A stretch of 6,860 bases of DNA from an uncultured bacterium (GCA_946543095.1 CAMNLO010000087.1:1-6860), one strand, 5' to 3'. Shown: positions 1 to 6,068, counted from the stretch's first letter. Numbers and translations: made by a program. The notes: a model not told the origin generated them from the letters alone.

Positions 1-269
1 GGATCCTGCCGGCGCCTCCGAAGGGGGAGGTGCCCTATGCTTTGTACAATATCGGGAACCATGCCCCGGTGAGGCTTATGGAGTTTGTGGAGCTGCTGGA
101 AAAGGCACTGGGGAAAACCGCCGAAAAAAAATATCTCCCGATGCAGCCGGGAGATGTGTACGAGACCTATGCGGATGTTTCGGCCCTGGAGAGGGATTTC
201 GGCTTTGCACCGGACACTCCCTTAGAGGAAGGACTGAAACGTTTTGCGGAGTGGTTCCTGAATTATTAG
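1..269 (+). CDS. UDP-glucuronate 4-epimerase-like protein (NAD-dependent epimerase/dehydratase), 3' end only
   Basis: This is the C-terminal ~88 residues of a sugar-nucleotide epimerase. The frame is open from the left edge (first full codon at 3) to TAG at 267-269, so the N-terminal Rossmann domain and catalytic YxxxK lie outside the window. Visible landmarks are YNIGNHAPVRLMEF, the LLPxQPGD-type motif seen here as YLPMQPGDVYETYADVS, and the ending FGFAPDTPLEEGLKRFAEWF. These match the C-terminus of the CapI/UDP-glucuronate 4-epimerase branch of the extended SDR family, which makes UDP-galacturonate for surface polysaccharides. A related UDP-sugar 4-epimerase cannot be excluded from the C-terminus alone. 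The gene converges on the minus-strand gene at 266-1297 and overlaps it by 4 bases (266-269), leaving no room for a separate terminator. The family is secure; the exact substrate is inferred. Confidence 0.92.
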   Translation, partial: ILPAPPKGEVPYALYNIGNHAPVRLMEFVELLEKALGKTAEKKYLPMQPGDVYETYADVSALERDFGFAPDTPLEEGLKRFAEWFLNY

Positions 270-1297
270 GGCTTCACGGAAAGACGAAGAAACCGGATCA
301 GACGGTCCGCCACCAGCTCCCGGCCTTCGTTATTCAGCTTGATATTGTCCTCCAGGTATTTCGTTTCCGACAGCTCGTTGATGGTGCCGTAGTAGTTGTC
401 CACCAGGCTGACATCATAATTCTGGGCCACCTCGGTCATGCTGTAAAGATAATTGGGAAGGGTCCCTGTGCCGTAGTTGTGATTGTCCAGGCTTTCATAG
501 TAGCCGGCATTGTTTTTGAAGTAGGCATGATAGGGGCTCATGATGACGATCCTGAGGAAGGGGTAGGTTTCCTGGATCCGTTCAATGGAAGAGGCCAGAG
601 CACCGCATACCGTGGCGATGCTGTTTTCCCCGTCAGGATCCTCAATAGGTCTGTAGTTCAGCATATCCCGGGCGTCATAGAAGATCACCAGCGTATCCAC
701 AGTATTGATATCTAAAGTTGAAAGAAGATTTAAGCTTTCCGGATAAATCGGAGCGCTGTCCCCGTCCAGCTCCAGATCCTTCAGCGCCTCCTCCTGCAGG
801 CTGAAATCTCCCTTGCAGAGGGAGTCTGTGATGTAGTAGAGCCGAAAGGCATCCTGGGGACAGGTGGAGATATAGGTCTTTGAATCGCAGGCGGTCATGC
901 TATGGGGGAACCCGCAGTTGTATACCACGGCACCGGTCTTCTCAGCGATGAGGGAGGGGATGGTCCCGTTCTCATCCGGAAAGAAACCGTCCGTCAGCAC
1001 ATTGTTGCCTAAGAACAGGATGGTGTCTATGCCGTCCGCCGGATGATCCTTCAGTTTGTCCGGAGTCAGCACAAAATAGACATCCAGAGGCTCCGTGTCG
1101 AATTCCGTGGTCTGGGGGGCATCCGGATCATAGTCGGAATCATGCCCTTTGTTCCAGCGCAGGAGCCGGTAGCCGGCCACGGCCATCATCAGGATGATGA
1201 CAGCCAGAAGGACCAGGTGGATATTCAGGCGAAAGCCCTTCTTTTCCCGGCTGCCCTCCGGAGTCTGTTCATGGTTGCGTTCATTTTCATTATTCAT
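266..1297 (-). CDS. Membrane-anchored SGNH/GDSL-hydrolase-like protein with degenerate catalytic residues
   Basis: The predicted protein has 343 residues: a hydrophilic N-terminus (1-23), one membrane segment (about 24-46, LNIHLVLLAVIILMMAVAGY), and an outside domain that resembles the SGNH fold. Block I reads ILFLGNN at 93-99 where the family has GDS. Block II is VYNCG (125-129). A FYDARD stretch (206-211) sits where block III (GxND) would be. The C-terminal block reads DNIKLNNEG (317-325) against the usual DxxHLNxxG. So the nucleophilic Ser is Asn99 and the catalytic His is Lys320, while Asp317 remains. I infer a non-hydrolytic or altered-mechanism protein, perhaps glycan binding; active members act as acyl-esterases or O-acetyl transferases. 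The start at 1297 was chosen because upstream residues (in-frame ATG at 1390, TTG at 1333) are not membrane- or domain-like and lie among inverted repeats. No convincing ribosome site precedes 1297, so the start is uncertain. The TTG at 1333 has AAGGG 4 bases upstream. Confidence 0.8.
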   Translation of the reverse strand: MNNENERNHEQTPEGSREKKGFRLNIHLVLLAVIILMMAVAGYRLLRWNKGHDSDYDPDAPQTTEFDTEPLDVYFVLTPDKLKDHPADGIDTILFLGNNVLTDGFFPDENGTIPSLIAEKTGAVVYNCGFPHSMTACDSKTYISTCPQDAFRLYYITDSLCKGDFSLQEEALKDLELDGDSAPIYPESLNLLSTLDINTVDTLVIFYDARDMLNYRPIEDPDGENSIATVCGALASSIERIQETYPFLRIVIMSPYHAYFKNNAGYYESLDNHNYGTGTLPNYLYSMTEVAQNYDVSLVDNYYGTINELSETKYLEDNIKLNNEGRELVADRLIRFLRLSVKP

Positions 1298-1304
1298 GGA
1301 GGCT

Positions 1305-1333
1305 ATTTTACTCTGAATGCGGAAAGGACGCAA
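1305..1333 (-). promoter_or_regulatory. Possible sigma-A promoter for the SGNH-like gene
   Basis: On the minus strand TTGCGT (1333-1328) is followed after 17 bases by TAAAAT (1310-1305), a good -10 match with a weak -35. Transcription would begin near 1298, at the ATG chosen for the gene, implying a leaderless or nearly leaderless message. That would fit the absence of a ribosome site but is unusual for Clostridia. If the real start codon lies upstream, this match is chance. Confidence 0.3.
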
Positions 1334-1346
1334 GATGCCCTTGCGT
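1328..1346. repeat. Inverted repeat, 7-bp arms
   Basis: ACGCAAG (1328-1334) and CTTGCGT (1340-1346) are perfect inverted arms around a 5-base loop. The element lies 31 bases upstream of the proposed start of the SGNH-like gene and overlaps the candidate -35 on that strand, so it could be an operator or the stem of a short leader hairpin. No U-tract follows on either strand, which argues against a terminator. Confidence 0.5.
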
Positions 1347-1365
1347 ATATTGTGATATCGAGGAA

Positions 1366-1388
1366 GGGTGAAGAATAGGTTTTCACCC
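1366..1388. repeat. Inverted repeat, 7-bp arms
   Basis: GGGTGAA (1366-1372) and TTCACCC (1382-1388) are perfect arms around a 9-base loop. On the minus strand the element includes part of the ATG at 1390 and the codons that would follow it, one reason not to accept 1390 as the start of the SGNH-like gene. It may be an operator or part of the neighbouring palindrome cluster. Confidence 0.45.
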
Positions 1389-1392
1389 ATAG

Positions 1393-1458
1393 GGTTTGTG
1401 CCGCGAGCTCCGCAAACCTGTGCCGTCAGCCACTCGTTTTACTCGCGACATGAGGCAC
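1393..1458. repeat. Palindromic element with alternative pairings (candidate interspersed repeat)
   Basis: GGTTTGTG (1393-1400) pairs with CGCAAACC (1411-1418) through 8 pairs including one G-T, around a 10-base loop. The same left side can pair further out instead: GTGCC (1398-1402) with GGCAC (1454-1458) and GCGAG (1403-1407) with CTCGC (1442-1446). GTGCC recurs at 1420-1424, and ACTCG is repeated at about 1432 and 1441. Such dense, competing symmetry without a reading frame is typical of REP/MITE-like intergenic repeats, but copy number cannot be judged from one window. Confidence 0.45.
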
Positions 1459-1534
1459 ACTTAAGCGGAGGCTTCGGGAATCAGCTCTTTTCCTACGGTC
1501 AGGAGGGGCATCCTTTGTGGGACAGGGACTTCGG

Positions 1535-1559
1535 GGCAAAGGGGTGGAGGCCTTTTGCC
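1535..1559. repeat. Bulged inverted repeat just upstream of the promoter
   Basis: GGCAAAGG (1535-1542) and CCTTTTGCC (1551-1559) pair with a single-base bulge around an 8-base loop. It ends directly before the -35 of the plus-strand promoter. It may bind a regulator or be the edge of the repeat-rich stretch before it; there is no direct evidence for either. Confidence 0.35.
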
Positions 1560-1589
1560 TTTACTATGCTTCCCAAAAGGTGATATACT
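1560..1589 (+). promoter_or_regulatory. Extended -10 promoter for the GH25/exporter genes
   Basis: TTTACT (1560-1565) is followed after 18 bases by TATACT (1584-1589), a 5-of-6 match to the vegetative -10. It is preceded by TG and one base (1581-1583), the extended -10 feature. Transcription would start around 1596, giving a leader of about 40 bases before the ATG at 1637. This is the only good plus-strand promoter seen, so it probably serves the two GH25 genes and possibly the permease. Confidence 0.65.
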
Positions 1590-1603
1590 GCATATAGTAT
1601 GCA
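1589..1603. promoter_or_regulatory. Dyad at the transcription start region, candidate operator
   Basis: TGCATA (1589-1594), TAG, TATGCA (1598-1603) is a perfect 6-bp dyad with a 3-base centre. It begins on the last base of the -10 and spans the expected start of transcription. A repressor bound here would block the promoter. Short AT-rich dyads can arise by chance, so the role is inferred. Confidence 0.35.
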
Positions 1604-1636
1604 AAATTGTGCTTTTACACCAATAGTGGGAAAAGA

Positions 1637-4600
1637 ATGGGATTTTTTATAAACAGAAGACGGAAAAGCAGAAGAGAGAAGTTCCGGGAAGGAGAGATCC
1701 CCACGGAAGAGCTTTTCGACCTGGTGGAAGAAGAGTACGGTGATACTGAGGACGGGCAGTACCCTGACGAGGAGTACCCGGAGGAGGAGTACGAAGCCGC
1801 TGAGGACGGGGAAGAGTACCCTTCTGAAGAATATGACGGCTCCGAAGAGGAAGAATACCCTTCCGAGGAGTATGATGAGTCCGAAGAGGAAGAATACCCT
1901 TCCGGGGAGTATGACGGCTCCGAAGAGGAAGAATACCCTTCCGAAGAATATGACGGCTCCGAAGAGGAAGAATACCCTTCCGAAGAATATGAAGACTCCG
2001 ATGAGGAAGAGTATCCTCCCGAGGAATATGATGAGCCTCAGGAGGATACTTCCCTGGACGAGACGGATCCCCGGATGGCCTCCTTTTTCGGTGCTGACGA
2101 GCCGGGCTTTGAAACCGGTCAGATCCTTGGGGAAGCTCTGGAAGAGCTGAAGGAGGCGGAGGAAGCGGCGGAGGAAGCGGCGCAGGAAGAGGAGCCCCCG
2201 GAGGAGGGCCCGCAACCCTTTCCTATTGTGTCCGGGCAGGACCCCTCCCGCCGTTTAGAGACCGCAGAGCTCTACGCGCTGGTGGATGAAGCCGCTGATG
2301 AGGAAGACGAAGAAGAGGAGGATCCCGCTTTCTTTGAGGAGCCGGCTGAGAAAAAACGGCTTCAGGTGATCGATATCGTACTGGGGGTCACCGGCGTCCT
2401 GGTTTTGGCGGCGCTGGTCTTTGTCCTGCGTTTTGTGCTCCTTCAGCGGACGCCTGCAGGAGAGGATCAGGCCTTCGGAAATCTGGGAGCGGAACTGGAG
2501 GGCATCAGCCGCATCGGAGGGGACGGCATAGAAGCGGTCCTTGACCGGGCGAAATGGGAAGCGGAGAATCCTGTGCCCGAGGAGCCGGAGGCAGTAGAGC
2601 CTGTGGTCATCGAGATCCCGGAAAAGACGGTGCGGGTTTCCATGAACCTGAGCACCATCTTAAGTGATCTGAAGATCAAGTTCTCCAATGAGGAGACGGG
2701 GAAGCTGGTGGCCAATGTGGCCTTTGAAGCGGAGGTAAACGGTCCCTCCGGTGCAAAGACCCATATCGACGACGATAAGGACGGCATCATCTATCTTACG
2801 GGCCTTTCCGCCGGCAGCTACAAGGTCAGCTTCCGGGTCCCGGAGGGCTGCGATGGCTATGAGATCTCGGCCAATGACAAGTCCATCCAGGTGAAGGACC
2901 AGCTGGAATACAAGAAGGTGGATGTGGCGGATGAGGTCAAGACCGAGAAGGAAGTGAACGCCGCGGTGGAGGACACCGAGGTCAAGGAAGCGGTGGTGGA
3001 GTCCGTAAACACCGACACCGTGGAATGGGTGGAAAGCACAAAGACTGCAGTGGGGACCGCCGAGACCTGGACGGCGGTGGAAAAATCCAAGGTGAAGGAT
3101 CCGGGAGCCTCCGCAGGGGCAAAGCTGCTCAAGGCCGATTCCGGCGTGATCGTGACTGCAATGCACATGACGGAGGGGGAGGACACCGTGGAAACGGAAA
3201 AGCCGAAGATCGAATCCGCCTCCCTCGGAAAAACACAGTTGAAGGCCGGAGAGACCACGAAGGTCTCCGTGAAGCTCACCGGGGACGCTTCCGTTTCCTA
3301 TGAATCCGGAAACACCGATATCGCCACCATTGACTCAGAGGGAAACATCAGGGCGGTTTCTTCCGGCACCGTGGAGATCATCGTAAAGATCGACGGGGAT
3401 TCCAAAACCCTGGAGCTTTCTGTGGAGGAGGGAGAAAAGCCTGCGGAGAACACCGGGGAGAGCAGCGATCAGACGGGGAGCAGCTCCGCAGGGGAAGCCT
3501 CCGGCAGCACGGATCAGAAAACGGAGAACGGCACCGGGACAAAGACAGAGGAGACAAAGACCGAAGAGACAAAGACCGAAGAGACCGCCACAAAGGAAAA
3601 CCCGAAGATCACCCTTTCCGCCACGGAAGCGTCCCTTGCGGTGGGAGGGACCGTGACCCTGAAGGCCACGGTGAAGCCTGACGACCTTTCCGACAAGACC
3701 GTTGTCTTTGAATCCGCCGACAAAAGCATTGCCACCGTCTCCGACAAAGGAGTCATCACCGGCGTCAAGCTGGGGGAGACCACCGTGACAGTGACCTTAA
3801 AAAGCGATGTCAATGTCAACGTCTCCTGCAAGGTCAAGGTGGACAAGGATGTCAGAAACGACAACGAGAGCCGCCTGAAGGACACCTCCGGCAACGAGCT
3901 CTACTACAAGGACGGCGATTCCTACAAGGAAGCCCATTACGCCGACTACTATAAATACGATGTGTTCTACACCCGTTCGGAGGAGGCCTCGGAGTATAAA
4001 TACACCGGCTGGCAGACCATCGACGGGAAAACCTATTATTTCGATAAAAACGGCGAGAAGGTAACGGGGGAGCAGACCATACAGGGAGTGAAATACAGCT
4101 TCCAGAGCGACGGCTCCCTGCCCTCCAACAGCGCGGACTTAGGCATCGACGTTTCCAAATGGAACGGCACCATAGACTGGAATGCGGTGAAGAATTCCGG
4201 GGTCACCTTTGCCATTATCCGCTGCGGCTACCGGGGAAGCTCCACCGGAGCGCTGATCGAGGATCCCACCTTTAAGACCAATATTGCCGGGGCGAAAAAA
4301 GCCGGCATCAAGGTGGGGGTCTATTTCTTTACCCAGGCGGTGAACGAGGTGGAGGCAGTGGAGGAGGCATCCATGGTGCTGGGGCTGATCTCCGGCCAGG
4401 GGCTGAATTATCCCGTGTTCATGGATGTGGAGGCCGCAAGCGGCGGCAGGGCCAACGGCCTGGACATCAACACCAGGACCGCCGTGATCAAAGCCTTCTG
4501 CCAGACCCTGCAGAATTCCGGAGTGAAGGCGGGGGTCTACGCCAATAAGACCTGGCTTTCCGAAAAGATGAATGTGGGAGCCCTTTCCTCCTATAAGATA

Positions 4601-4729
4601 TGGCTGGCCCAGTACGCGGCCGCCCCCACCTACACCGGAGGCTACCAGATGTGGCAGTACAGCTCAAAGGGAGCGGTTTCCGGCATCAAGGGCAATGTGG
4701 ACATGGACATCAGTTATCTTGGATTATAG
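1637..4729 (+). CDS. Large type II membrane-anchored GH25 muramidase with acidic repeat tail, BIG_2 domains and wall-binding repeat
   Basis: This 1030-residue protein is probably a cell-surface lysozyme-type enzyme cutting peptidoglycan. Order: a basic N-terminus (1-16); a strongly acidic cytoplasmic region to about 240, containing six 13-residue Tyr-rich repeats (58-135); a membrane segment (about 245-269) after Lys-Lys-Arg; a prealbumin-like beta domain (about 330-430); two BIG_2-type domains (about 523-597 and 656-735) joined by a Thr/Glu linker; a choline/glucan-binding-type repeat (GWQTIDGKTYYFDKNG, about 790-829); and a GH25 domain (835-1030). GH25 marks include GIDVSKW, RCGYRGS, YFFTQA and MDVE. 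Asp838, Asp930 and Glu932 fit the family's catalytic acids, so activity is likely. The ATG at 1637 is preceded by a modest GTGGGA; the upstream in-frame TTG at 1607 lies too near the transcription start. It is first of a co-directional set, 2 bases before the next GH25 gene. There is no signal-peptidase site or LPXTG, which fits a tethered enzyme. An acidic tail of this length on a GH25 protein is unusual. Confidence 0.92.
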   Translation: MGFFINRRRKSRREKFREGEIPTEELFDLVEEEYGDTEDGQYPDEEYPEEEYEAAEDGEEYPSEEYDGSEEEEYPSEEYDESEEEEYPSGEYDGSEEEEYPSEEYDGSEEEEYPSEEYEDSDEEEYPPEEYDEPQEDTSLDETDPRMASFFGADEPGFETGQILGEALEELKEAEEAAEEAAQEEEPPEEGPQPFPIVSGQDPSRRLETAELYALVDEAADEEDEEEEDPAFFEEPAEKKRLQVIDIVLGVTGVLVLAALVFVLRFVLLQRTPAGEDQAFGNLGAELEGISRIGGDGIEAVLDRAKWEAENPVPEEPEAVEPVVIEIPEKTVRVSMNLSTILSDLKIKFSNEETGKLVANVAFEAEVNGPSGAKTHIDDDKDGIIYLTGLSAGSYKVSFRVPEGCDGYEISANDKSIQVKDQLEYKKVDVADEVKTEKEVNAAVEDTEVKEAVVESVNTDTVEWVESTKTAVGTAETWTAVEKSKVKDPGASAGAKLLKADSGVIVTAMHMTEGEDTVETEKPKIESASLGKTQLKAGETTKVSVKLTGDASVSYESGNTDIATIDSEGNIRAVSSGTVEIIVKIDGDSKTLELSVEEGEKPAENTGESSDQTGSSSAGEASGSTDQKTENGTGTKTEETKTEETKTEETATKENPKITLSATEASLAVGGTVTLKATVKPDDLSDKTVVFESADKSIATVSDKGVITGVKLGETTVTVTLKSDVNVNVSCKVKVDKDVRNDNESRLKDTSGNELYYKDGDSYKEAHYADYYKYDVFYTRSEEASEYKYTGWQTIDGKTYYFDKNGEKVTGEQTIQGVKYSFQSDGSLPSNSADLGIDVSKWNGTIDWNAVKNSGVTFAIIRCGYRGSSTGALIEDPTFKTNIAGAKKAGIKVGVYFFTQAVNEVEAVEEASMVLGLISGQGLNYPVFMDVEAASGGRANGLDINTRTAVIKAFCQTLQNSGVKAGVYANKTWLSEKMNVGALSSYKIWLAQYAAAPTYTGGYQMWQYSSKGAVSGIKGNVDMDISYLGL
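1808..2041 (+). repeat. Six in-frame 39-bp tandem repeats (acidic Tyr-rich 13-residue units)
   Basis: Six 39-bp units encode EEEYPSEEYDGSE-like peptides at residues 58-135 of the large GH25 protein. Units start at 1808, 1847, 1886, 1925, 1964 and 2003. Units 2 to 5 share their first 18 bases exactly, which points to recent expansion by slippage or recombination; the first and last units have diverged. Because 39 is a multiple of 3, gain or loss of a unit keeps the frame. Each unit supplies two tyrosines and about seven acidic residues on the cytoplasmic side. A looser relative of the motif (QYPDEEYPEEEY) precedes them. Confidence 0.9.
3539..3583 (+). repeat. Three 15-bp tandem repeats encoding a Thr-Lys-Thr-Glu-Glu linker
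   Basis: Three 15-bp units encode TKTEE at residues 635-649 of the large GH25 protein, between the two BIG_2-type domains. The second and third units are identical in DNA. This is a typical low-complexity linker spacing surface modules and could vary in copy number without breaking the frame. Confidence 0.8.
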
Positions 4730-4731
4730 TG

Positions 4732-6027
4732 ATGGAAAAAAGAGTCCGGGTGAAGACCGTGGCGGCGACGCTGATCATCATACTGGGAATTCTGACCGTG
4801 GTGGCCTTCTCCAATGCGGAGCTTTTGAAACGGCGCATTGACCGCATCGTCAACGGGGAAAGCAGCGAAGAGCAGTCAAAGGAAGCAGCCGCAGCTGTCT
4901 ACGGCGTGGTGGAGACTCCCTTCGGCACCCGTATCGGGAATCACTTGAGCGCTTTTGAATCGGATGCCACTTTTTTTGATGCCTCCTTAACCGCGGCGGA
5001 GCAGCTTCTGATGGAGTCCGGCAGGAACACCTTAAGCCTGATCCTCACCTCTGTGGAGAGGGATATGCGGATCCAGATCGTGGACGCGGTGGGAAAGCCG
5101 GTGCAGGGGTATTCCTTTTTTGTGACCCTGGTGCGGAACGGCGATCCGGAGCCCGCGGGGCAGTACAAGGATCTGGATAAGGACGGGGTCATCTATGTGG
5201 CGGATTTAAACCCCGGGGATTATGAGGCATGGCTTTCCCCCATGGAGGATTACGAGACACCGGAGACCGCCACCAGGATCCGGGTGAAGGCGAAGGTGGA
5301 GTATTCTCCCATCAAGGATATCGCCCTGCTGATCCGCTCCGAGGAGGAGATCGATCCGCTGCTGGAGGACACGGAAACAAAAGAGCCGGAGGAAGAGGGG
5401 GGCGCGGCCCCGGATGCCGGCGCGTTTCCGGGGGGCAGAGGCATAGACGTTTCCAAGTACCAGAAGGAGATCGACTGGGCAAAGGTAAAGGCCTCGGGTA
5501 TCAGCTTCGCCATCTTAAGATGCGGCTACCGGGGCTCCAAAACCGGATGCCTTGTGGAGGATCCCTGGTTTGAGAGGAATCTGAAGGCGGCGAAGGAGGC
5601 CGGCATCGAGCTGGGGCTCTATTTCTTCACCCAGGCCGTGAGCGAGGTAGAGGCGGTGGAGGAGGCCTCCATGGTGTTAGCCCTTCTGGGAGATGAGGAG
5701 CTGACCTATCCCATCTATATCGACACGGAGGGAGCCGGAGGAGGCGGCAGGGCGGATGCTCTTGATCCAGACACCAGGACCGCGGTGTGCCGGGCCTTCT
5801 GCAAGACCATAGAAGCCTCCGGACATCGCGCAGGCATATATGCCAGCCGCAACTGGTGGAACAACAATCTGAAGAGCCAGGAGCTTTCGGACTTTGAGAC
5901 CTGGCTGGCAGAATACACGGACGAACCGAAATACGAAGTGCATTTCTCCCTCTGGCAGTACACCTCCAGAGGCAAGGTGGACGGGATCACGGGCAACGTG
6001 GACCTGGATCTGGCCCTGGAATGGTAA
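4732..6027 (+). CDS. Membrane-anchored GH25 muramidase, short paralogue of the upstream gene
   Basis: This 431-residue protein has a short basic N-terminus, a membrane segment (about 9-27), a spacer, a prealbumin-like beta domain (about 111-200) and a C-terminal GH25 domain (about 236-431), which is expected to hydrolyse peptidoglycan glycan chains outside the membrane. GH25 marks are GIDVSKY, RCGYRGSKTG, YFFTQAVSEVEAVEE and YIDTE; Asp239, Asp331 and Glu333 match the catalytic acids. It lacks the acidic tail, BIG_2 domains and wall-binding repeat of its neighbour. The shared strings EVEAVEEASMVL and the DKDG(I/V)IY motif show that the two are paralogues by tandem duplication. The ATG at 4732 lies 2 bases after the previous stop, with no clear ribosome site ahead, so translation is probably coupled; the frame stays open upstream only by overlapping the previous gene. 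An uncleaved anchor is more likely than a signal peptide, since no clear cleavage site follows. Confidence 0.93.
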   Translation: MEKRVRVKTVAATLIIILGILTVVAFSNAELLKRRIDRIVNGESSEEQSKEAAAAVYGVVETPFGTRIGNHLSAFESDATFFDASLTAAEQLLMESGRNTLSLILTSVERDMRIQIVDAVGKPVQGYSFFVTLVRNGDPEPAGQYKDLDKDGVIYVADLNPGDYEAWLSPMEDYETPETATRIRVKAKVEYSPIKDIALLIRSEEEIDPLLEDTETKEPEEEGGAAPDAGAFPGGRGIDVSKYQKEIDWAKVKASGISFAILRCGYRGSKTGCLVEDPWFERNLKAAKEAGIELGLYFFTQAVSEVEAVEEASMVLALLGDEELTYPIYIDTEGAGGGGRADALDPDTRTAVCRAFCKTIEASGHRAGIYASRNWWNNNLKSQELSDFETWLAEYTDEPKYEVHFSLWQYTSRGKVDGITGNVDLDLALEW

Positions 6028-6068
6028 GCAAATTGCATGTTTGACATGGGCAAACATTGTGTTTGCTT
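6026..6068. promoter_or_regulatory. Nested inverted repeat between the GH25 gene and the permease gene
   Basis: The outer arms AAGCAAA (6026-6032) and TTTGCTT (6062-6068) and the inner arms ATGTTTG (6037-6043) and CAAACAT (6051-6057) are both perfect. They are separated by a symmetrical 4-by-4 internal loop and capped by 7 bases. A competing hairpin, GCAAAC (6050-6055) with GTTTGC (6061-6066), uses the right half and is followed by a weak T-rich run (to 6075). The outer arm overlaps the upstream stop codon. It could act as an attenuator, mRNA-processing site or operator that sets permease expression apart from the GH25 genes. TTGACA (6041-6046) inside it has no matching -10. Confidence 0.55.

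Larger units (their letters stand above)
1298..1636. other. Divergent intergenic region rich in inverted repeats; no gene seen
   Basis: This 339-bp gap separates the minus-strand SGNH-like gene from the plus-strand GH25 genes. Reading frames across it (for example one on the plus strand at 1368-1583) have no ribosome site or recognisable domain, so I call no gene. In order it holds hairpin arms at 1328-1334/1340-1346, 1366-1372/1382-1388 and 1393-1400/1411-1418, a longer imperfect pairing out to 1458, a bulged hairpin at 1535-1559 (GGCAAAGG with CCTTTTGCC), then the promoter and dyad at 1560-1603 and the leader of the next gene. The cluster of palindromes resembles an interspersed repeat or a structured control region. 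Confidence 0.7.

Noticed and set aside
1043..1378. Plus-strand reading frame antisense to the N-terminal part of the SGNH-like gene
   Set aside because: His/Gln/Asp-rich product without domains, fully opposite a gene with a membrane segment and recognisable motifs.
1297..1390. Upstream ATG at 1390 as the start of the SGNH-like gene
   Set aside because: No ribosome site, it lies just outside an inverted repeat, and the extra 31 residues add nothing recognisable before the membrane segment.
1368..1583. 71-codon plus-strand reading frame in the divergent intergenic region
   Set aside because: No ribosome site or domain, and it runs through several inverted repeats and stops at the promoter of the next gene. 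Better explained as non-coding or repeat DNA.
1808..2041. CRISPR array
   Set aside because: The repeats are contiguous 39-bp units inside a coding frame, with no distinct spacers and no cas genes.
1499..2215. Long minus-strand reading frame with a hydrophobic repetitive product
   Set aside because: Antisense shadow of the 39-bp acidic repeats; the Phe/Leu-rich periodicity is simply the complement of Glu/Tyr codons, and it crosses the plus-strand promoter.
4139..6027. Prophage endolysin module
   Set aside because: GH25 is common in phage lysins, but there is no holin or phage structural gene, both proteins carry N-terminal membrane anchors, and the neighbours are glycan genes.
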